A program made the position numbers and the translations under genes. 64,000 bases of DNA, from the NCBI GenBank assembly GCA_028753945.1, contig JAPNXP010000003.1, positions 2,852,001-2,916,000 of the forward strand, in the 5' to 3' direction. The stretch comes from Hexactinellida sp. DTS-2022. Its lineage: Eukaryota > Porifera > Hexactinellida. How positions within the stretch are numbered: position 1 is the stretch's first letter; the number at the start of each line of letters is the position of its first letter. The notes under the pieces are model-generated. The model saw only the letters and a program-made list of their open reading frames with translations, was not told the DNA's origin and ran no database searches. Positions 27,401 to 36,400 of the stretch are shown in pieces.

Positions 27401-30400
27401 TCTCTATTGAACTGCCCAATGAATACCGACTGGATTTGATAAGTTGTTGATAAATAATGTTAATAAGATGTGTCTAAATAACATGGTAACAAAGCCTAAC
27501 TAATAAATCCTATTGTGTCACTTCATGCACAACACTAGTTTAATCATTGCAAACAATTTACATGGGCGAAAATTAACGTAATATGATACACACGTAGCTT
27601 ATAGCATATACGTAGTGTTTAACAATTTAATCAAATTCCACTCGATTCCACTATTCAGTCAAATTCCACTCAATTCCACTCGATTCCACTATTCAGTCAA
27701 ATTCCACTCGATTCCACTGTTCAGTCAAATTCCACTCGATTCCACTGTTCAGTCGGTTTTTAGAAAATCCACTCGATTCCACTGTTCAGTCAGATTCCAC
27801 TCGATTCCACTCGATTCCACTGTTCAGTTGGTTTTTAGAAAATCCACTCGATTCCACCGTTCAGTCAATTCCACTAAAATTTAGTAATTCCACTAGATTC
27901 CACTGGATTCCACTAGATTTCACCATTCAGTCACCCTAGATTCCACTAGATTCCACTGGATTCCACTAGGTTCCACTAGATTCCACTGGATTCCACTAGA
28001 TTCCACTATTCAGTCAGCCCCATTTAATAGTGATTCGGAATTGATTTAAAAAGGATTTGAAAATGATTTGAATTTCAAATCATTTTCAAATCATTTTCAA
28101 ATCATTTTCAAAATCATTTTCAAATCATTTTTCAAATCATTTTCAAATCATTTGCAGATCATTTCAAATCATTTTCTATTCTTGTTTAAATCATTTCCGG
28201 ATCCATTTCAAATATATAAGATCATTTTCAAAATTTGAATGCGATTTAATAGTGATTCGGAATTGATTAAAAAATGAATGAATTTCAAATCATTTCAAAT
28301 CATTTTTCAAATCATTTTCAAATCATTTTTCAAATCATTTTCAAATCATTTTCAAATCATTTTTCAAATCATTTGCAGATCATTTAAAATAATATTCTTT
28401 AAATCATTTTCAAATCGTTTCCAAATCGCTTTTAATATAATTTCACTTCATTTTCAAATATATAAGATTACAAAGTACTATGGAACCCGAATCTTCTCGT
28501 TTTCTTCCCCGCATTTATGGAATTCCATCCCAACCACTATCAGAAATGCGGGCTCGGTTGAAATTTTCAAAAAACATATCAAAACTCACCTGTTCAACTT
28601 ATGCTATCCCTAATCTCCATCTTTGTAATATTTACTTATTTACTTTTTTGTGTATCTTAGGACTTTTTGATATTCTCTACCTTGTAAACGCCTTGGGACT
28701 CTGGTGTGAGGCGTACAAAATGCTGTACTATTATTATTATTATTATTATTTGAAAGTTTCAAATATTTCAAATATTTGATTTGATTTGATTTGAAATTTT
28801 TTGAAATCTCAAATGATTTGAGATGATTTGATTTGAAATAATTTTAAATCTAAAATGATTTGATTTGATTTGATTTGAGAAAAAAAAATGATTTATTTAC
28901 AACCCTGTATATTACGGATAGAGAATTAAATTCTACACCTTTTGGCAATTCGCAAATGTTCAACTTAGCCTAGGTTTGTGCCATAATTGGGGTGCCAATC
29001 TCCTGTGTTTCCTCACACTTCAGATTCAGTAAAACTGTTAAATATAATTCTATTGTTTCAACTTGTAATAATTTTATTGATTTAACTTGTTAAATCTTAC
29101 TCTATTGATTCAACTCGCGATAATTATATTGATTTAACTTATAAATTCCAGCTGGCTTCTATTTAATTGTAGTATTACTATACAATGGATTAAATATAAT
29201 AATATAATATAAGGAATTTGTTGACTTAACTCACTCACCGTGGATAACATTGCTAAAATAAATAACTAATAATATAATTTATTATCAATACATAATGAAT
29301 GAATGGCATTAAACTCTAGATGGTTTATGATAGAAACAAACTTCAAATTTATCTACATTTCCTTGTGACTCGGACCAATTAACAAATGCTTCTTGATACC
29401 CCGAGGCGTTGGTGACTTGGCGAAAAAAATCCAAAATTTGCGCCTGTGCCGACAGCATGTTCCTTTGGAGGCACTATCAATAAACCACAATCAAAATATA
29501 GTGCCACCAAAAGGAATATGCGTCGGCACAGGCTGTAATTTTGGATTTTTTAAGATAATTGCATTAAGGGTTTCAATTGCGCTTATAAAACCATTCAAAT
29601 ATTTATCTTTACACTCCTTTTGTAATCGACCTTTGCTTTGGTCACCGAATTAGATCTTCTGGTAGTCCAATGGAACCACTTTTGAGAATCTCAGATTTGT
29701 GGTTAAGCTGTGTAGGCGCCATTTAACGATGGCATCACAAATGTACAATACGAGTCTAAAGAACTACGAGAAAATGAAGATAATTTGCTAATATACTTAG
29801 TATACATTTCCGAATATATAATGAGAATGCATCGAATGAATATATATAAACCAGCAATTATATACAGTCAACTCCGCAGCCTACGCTTAATAGAGCCACC
29901 GGTTAATCGGTTTCTCCGCTTAATCGGGTCAAAATTTCACCGGATTTATAGGACAGAATTATAGTTTGGCTTACAATATTTTCGGTTAATCGGTTCAAAA
30001 CAACCTGGTCCCGAGGTGGCTCTATTAAGCGGGGTCGACTGTACGTTTTATGGACGAAAATAGTACTGTTTCATGATATAGTGACCCGCGTGATATACTG
30101 ACCCGCACCATGGATTTTCATGATATAGTGACCCGCGTGATATACTGACCCGCACCATGGATTATTTACATCCATATACTGAGCCGCTTACTATACTAAT
30201 CTACATAGTGCAATATACGTACGTATTCTAATATAGTAACTGACCCGTTTACTAATCTACATAGTGCAATATAAGTATGTATTCACATCCGTGATATTCA
30301 CTAATCTACCTAATCCAATCCGAAATTTCGTTTTATTTTCTGTTTCACCCTAAATTCTCAATAATAATATAATAAGGGTTGGGTAGTTCAATCATCAACA

Positions 30401-33400
30401 ATAATAGATTCAATCGAATCCAAAGAATTAAAAGAGACATAGGGACATTTCATCAGCCGTATGACTGGTTCAAAATGTTTATTGTAATTAGTTATATACA
30501 TACACACTGTTTCTGGATAATTGCTGCCGCAGTATCGTAACCATTGAATTCTTTCCAAGTTTTTCTTAGGGCAGGATGTCTGTGTTGCGACAAATATATG
30601 CGTGTCGAGGATTCTCGAGATAGCGATTAACTCTACGTCGCTTGCCCATATGCCATCTTCTGTCATTGCTGACTGTTTAAGATATGTCAAAGGGGAAGTG
30701 TCCTTGAAGAATTTAGTTCTGAGATACTCTTGGATAAACTCTCTCCCTTCAGTAACGATATATCGACAAATTTCACCCCGTAACTGTTTGTGGTAGTTTT
30801 GCGATCCAGAAATAATTTGGGAAAAGCAACGGAAAAAACAATTCCCATCTTTCTCGATTTGAGTACATTGCCACGGGATATAATGTGAGAGTAGTAATCC
30901 CGTCAGTGCCCTGTGTTGATCCATCTCTCCGAAAAACTCCACTTTCATCTTTTTGCATATTTCTTGCTGCCAAAGCGAGGTGATTGGTTGGTAACAAGGC
31001 TTGTAATCTACCGGTTGTACTCCTGATATTGTATAAGTGGCAACAGATGGTTGGGTATTGAAATACTTGCTTTCAAGATGATCACAGATCTATATAGTGC
31101 AGACTGGTTAAACATGTAATGAAAAATCACTAATTATTATTGTAAACTTACTACTGGGTAAAGAACTCGGTGAGCGTATTCAATACACTTTGCGTTGGGT
31201 GATATCTCACCATAGGCCTCTTGTGACCATTTGAGAAATAAGTCAACCATCTCTTCTCTCTATAAATTAACAGATAAATTCATAATGTGCAGATTAATTA
31301 GCGGAACAAATTGCAATGTTCGAGTATTATATACCATTGTAAAGGCGTCGACATCTCTAAGGAAAGAGAACAGCATAGTGTATGTTGGGCACATTAGCCT
31401 TTTCTTAGAGTCCATTAGTTCTCTGTGTAATGGAGAGAATGGGGTAACGTCTTTCAAATGATTGATCATTGTAACCTAAATTTGTGATAACATACAAGAT
31501 AGCATACAAAATGTACGTAGTCATGTGATAATAGTAAAGAGATACCTACTTGAAGAGATTCCAAATCATAGAGTATAGTATTTCGTGTAATTCCAAATAC
31601 CCATATCCTGGGAGAATTCTATTAAATTGAAAGCATGTTAATATCTGCATATAATTAAATACACCATTTCGTAAATATAATATCTACCTTGTGTCGTTTC
31701 AGAAAAGAATTTTCTTGACTGTCATCGTTTTGCCTTTTTGAAGTTTTTTTGGGAAAAATCGGTAAGTTTAGTGATGAGGTTGTCGAAGAATGAGATGTCT
31801 AAGTTGAATAAGGCCACATTATATTAAAACCCAACTCCATAAATTCTGAGAGATTATTATAGGAATAAGACAAGCGGATCGAATATTTTAGATTAAATTT
31901 CTTTACCTGTACTATATCACGAGAATTGTACTTTTTAGCCAAATGCAGTGGAAATTTCTTTGGACGCTTTATATTAGTAACTACAGCATGACTTTTCGTA
32001 ACTTTTTCTGCTTTAAAAGGACCCAAATATTTTTTCTGAGTTGCAGTCCCAGGTATTTTCTTGTCCTTAGATACGTTCCTTGCCAAAAATAAATCTCCCA
32101 CTTGGATCTCGGATCTAAAGTAAAATTGATCTAAAGATTAATGTGCAAATCGTAACTAAATAAACTCTTTCTAAGGCAAAATTGATAATAATATATTTAC
32201 AGATTTTTACCTGTTATCTTTCACCTTTTTGTCAAAAATTCTTTTTTGCTTCGTTTGCTCGATTTTAATATTAATTCGTGCCTCTATTTGGTTTTGAGTG
32301 CGAATATTTTGCAAATCATTAAGATTTTCATCTATTGAATCTAATGGACCACTGAATTCGTCATGATATTCAGTCAGAGCCTCTTCGTCTGATAGGTTCT
32401 CTTGATATTCTTCCGAATCATCTTGCATGCTTGCATTATTACACAATTTTATCAAGTGTGCCGGGTTGCATTTTCGCCCAAACATTAGTTCAAACGCTGA
32501 GAATTTAGTGGACCTTTTTATTTTTGTGTTTGCAGCAAATACTGCAATAGGCAACTTCGTCGGCCAGGAACCATCAGAATCCAACTTCAATTTCTCAATC
32601 TTTCTAATTAAATTAATAAAGATTAATCAAAAATGGGCGTTGTATATACTACTAGTAGATAGATAGATTAATTAATTAAAGGAATACTTAATAATTAATT
32701 ACTGAGTGCTTACGTTTTCAGAATTTTATTGTGTGACTCTACCAAGCCATTACTTTGTGGATGGTATGCTGTTGTGCTCCTGTTATCAACGTCAAGAGTG
32801 CGATGAAATTCTTTGAATTCCTAATTTATAATATAAACTTATTTTTATTCGTTATAAATTTAGCTTGTTACATTCAATTATGCAATTATCATTGCACACC
32901 AACCATTACGTAAAGTTACATCATTTAAGATGCCGCAAGCAATTGTTTAGTTTCCGTAAATAATTGTATTTGCAACATAAATATGGTGTTGTGTGAAACC
33001 TCAATAAATGTAGCTATCATTGCTAAGCCTCTAAATCATTGTTTTAAATCGCGCTACATTGAATAAACTCTTCGTCATCGACAACTTCAAACTTAATTAA
33101 AACGCTTATTTGTTACGATGAACTACTGAGCTCTACCTTTTACAAATTAACACCGTTAAAATTAAACCAAATAACCTCAACAAACCTTGCTTGTAAATTC
33201 TTTCCCTTGATCATGCTGAATAGAGGATGATACGCCAAATGTAAGATATATTGCGCGTAATTCTGCCACGACTTCTGCTGATGTTTTGGTCTTTAGTGGG
33301 CGCGCTATAACGAATTTGGATAGGTAGCATACAACAACCAGGATATGCAAATATCCAAATTCATTTGTTGGCATATTATTGACAAGATCGATCCCGATAT

Positions 33401-36400
33401 GTTGCCATGGGCCCTCTGGTGGAACTATTGGTTGGAGTTCGCGTTGTGGTTGAGGAGGTCTTTTCGCAGTTATCTGGCAACCGTGACAAGACTTTACCTA
33501 AACATGGGAAATATTAAATTATTCTGGATTGTTGAGCTGTTGAGCTTATTGGGGCCAATTACAATTTTTTATTACAAAAACACAAAGAAAATATATATAC
33601 TCACATAATTCTTTATATCTTCTGTCATACCGGACCAATAATATTTCTCGCGTATTGAGCACATCATTGAATTTACTCCGGGATGATCGGAATGATACAA
33701 ATTCAAGATTTCCGGAATTTCTGACTTTAAAGGATACTTGAATTGTTCAAAATTTCTCGAACGATTTTGAATGTCCTAAAATTCTAGTTATCTTTATGCC
33801 ATTTTAGATATTAAAATTTGGGTTTCATTGCTTACCTTGAAGAGCGTTTTTCCTTCAAATACACGAAATGAAGAGGCTTTTCGTCGATAGTTTTTCTTTG
33901 CATATCTACTTGCCTGTGGAGATAGATTCTGAAACTCCGCTGGGAATTCTCCAGACAGTAGAAACACAATCAAGTTTTGATGAATATTAGGATCCATTAG
34001 ATGAGTATTATTATTAGAAAACTGTACGTTTACTTATAGTAGAGCAGTAAGATTTGCTATACGAAATATATCACGGAAGTGAATACGTATATATTCAGAA
34101 TGTGGTCAGTATATCAGAATACATACGTATATTGCACTATGTAGATTAGTAAACGGGTCAGTTACTATATTAGAATACGTACGTATGTATATTGCACTAT
34201 GTAGATTAGTATAGTAAGCGGCTCAGTATATGGATGTAAATAATCCATGGTGCGGGTCAGTATATCACGCGGGTCACTATATCATGAAACAGTACTACTT
34301 GTATTTTAGCATGTGTGTTACTTTATAATTTTTAAATCTTTAAAATGTCGCCATTTTGTGATTTAGTAGCCTTTGGGGTATTAAATAAATTCCTATTTAG
34401 TATTCCTGTTATAAAATTATTGGAAAGTAAGAAAAATGAAATTTCTGAATTTTGAATTTTTTTTCATTTTACCATAAATTGTTACCGTCATCGTTAAATG
34501 GCGCCTAAACAGCTTAACCACAAATCTGAAATTCTCAAAAGTGGTTCCATTGGACTCGCAATGGTTGATTATCCCATAAACAATGCAAATTATGCGGAAG
34601 CATAGTTTAGCTTAGAATAAAATTACAAAACTAGACTCTTATTTTCTACTATGATTTGGCACCATGTATATAGCCGTATTATAGTAGGCCATGTTCTGCC
34701 CCATTGTTGTAGCATTTTCATTATAGAAAACTGATAGGTTACGATGTTCATTTATCCATTATTTACAGTTTTAGTAAAATATATCCTAAAACTTTTAACC
34801 ATTTCCTTTTATAAATCTAATAATCCTCACAAAGGCATCTCTAGAGACAGAAAACAGAAAATAGTTCTTCTTCTGGAAGCAAAGGTAACCTCATAGCATG
34901 CGAATCCATATCCAAAAATTTTAATTTTACTTATTATAGTGAAACCAACACCCAATTATCGTAATGGAGGGATAAATTTGTCTGTCTAAGTTCCTAAGAG
35001 CTATTTCGAAACCCCAATGGCAAAAGATGGATTAAAAGATGGTAGTAACATGTTCATAGGCGGCGAGTCGTATATAAGAACATCTTATAACCAACATTCC
35101 GGTTATTTGAACATTAAATGCGGTTTCCGACGATGTTCTTATAACCGGCATCCCCTTTAGTTAAATAACGTGTAAATTTAATCTTGGCCTTATATGTCCA
35201 TGACATTTGAGAAGGAAAAATGGTTAATAACTTAATATTAAACGTATTTGAACAAAATGTTATTGAATACTTAATCGATGTTCTTCGTAAATTTATTACA
35301 AAATTATATATTTCCCGAAACCATTATTCTGCTGAATTTTCCAAATATTTGGCATAATCAACTTCGGTCGATCACTAATCTCCACCCCCCTTGGAAGCGT
35401 TGCGTAACGTTTGAACGCCCCTTATACTACTACTTATGCTAGTTATCAGTATTATTAGCTGTACATACTATCTCTAACGAAGGCCGATACGCTTTCAGAA
35501 ATTTCTGGGGAGAACACTATATTAGGTGCTTCATTATCAATTTGTAATTTACAGTAATAATCTACTTACCTAACTTTTCATACTTCTGTGCAAGACCATT
35601 TTTCAGCGCGTCGCTCTTCTCTAATAGTCCACCTCGAATCTCTGCCCACTGGCAGACTTGTAAAGAGAACAGCCTATAGGTTGGTACATACCAGTGCTCG
35701 ACAAATTAGGTAGTTTGGTGACGTTAGCCACCAACAATCTTTCTTAAGTCACCAAATTTAGCCTTTGGTGGCTTAACTAATCCACCATAAATTTAATTGA
35801 TTTAGTGTAGATTTTATTTTTCGTTGCATTATTTGTTATTAATATAGAGTTGTTTCACTGTATCAGTGGTTTGTTAGGCCATCAGTGGTTTGTTAAACCG
35901 GCCGTTGTTTATTCTTCAGCTACCAGAAAATGTGAGGTGGTGGCTTAATTAGCCACCATCAAAATTTCATTTTGTCGAGCGCTGGTACATACTGTAACAA
36001 TATTGCTCTTTAGCTCATTAGCCATTAAGTCCTCTAAGTTATTTAGTTCCTTATATTATATATATTATATATTATTGTCCAATTTTTATTTTAATCAACT
36101 TTGTATAATTCGCAGATTCACTGAGGTGAAAGCTCACGAGCATAGGGCTAAAGCAAAGAATTACGCTGGATTTACCAATCTATACGGGGAAATTATCACT
36201 ATTGAGATTAAAAAAGTTGCAAAGCGACTCGGTATTGCAGTTGATGGTGGAGCTAATACAAAGCAAAAGGAAGTGAAGATACGTGAGATCATGCCCGGGG
36301 GGTCCGCTGCGTTAACGGCAGATGGTTTGCGTGTCGGCCAACATATTCTAGAAGTCAACGGACGGACTTTAAAAGATCTAACTCATAAAGAGGCTGTTCT

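Larger units (their letters stand above)
26541..28902. mobile_element. hAT-like element with AAATCATTTTC satellite, containing nested insertions
   Basis: CAGGGTTGTAAATCAAAT and ATTTATTTACAACCCTG are inverted ends. The interior is runs of AAATCATTTTC in higher-order units of about 190 bp, each ending GAATGCGATTTAATAGTG. Flanks share ACGGAT but an exact 8-bp TSD is not clear. It is interrupted by the fold-back at 26931-28021 and a LINE tail. Confidence 0.65.
30067..34291 (-). mobile_element. Complete Ginger-type DNA transposon
   Basis: TIRs start TGTTTCATGATATAGTGACC and end in the exact complement. They stay nearly identical for over 200 bp except for a ~49-bp tandem duplication in the left copy. 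The flanking GTAC (30063-30066 and 34292-34295) is a perfect 4-bp TSD. TGT...ACA ends, a 4-bp TSD and an integrase-type transposase with a GPY/F-like motif are the hallmarks I recall for Ginger1 elements. It lies antisense in the last intron of the whirlin-like gene. Matching TIRs, intact TSD and an uninterrupted gene suggest a recent insertion. Confidence 0.9.
29664..34556. repeat. Outer inverted repeat around the Ginger element
   Basis: 29664-29731 (AGTCCAATGGAACCACTTTT...) is repeated in inverted form at 34489-34556 with a few mismatches. The 68-bp arms enclose the pogo MITE at 29865 and the Ginger transposon. This is probably an older inverted-repeat transposon that took the later insertions; no TSD was found. 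Confidence 0.7.

Noticed and set aside
26517-28613. Ser/Phe/His-rich ORFs (SNHFQIIFKSF, STRFHCSVRFHS) as repeat proteins
   Set aside because: They are translations of 10- and 11-bp satellites; any frame gives such repeats. Only the last ~45 codons to 28613 are LINE-derived.
30388-30948. OTU protein as a host or viral gene on its own
   Set aside because: It continues in phase with ten upstream exons of the integrase inside the same TIR and TSD, so it is the transposase C-terminus.
31799-33997. Integrase as part of a gypsy retrotransposon or a Maverick
   Set aside because: No reverse transcriptase, protease or LTR, and no capsid or polymerase genes; 4-bp TSD, long TIRs and 4.2-kb length fit Ginger.
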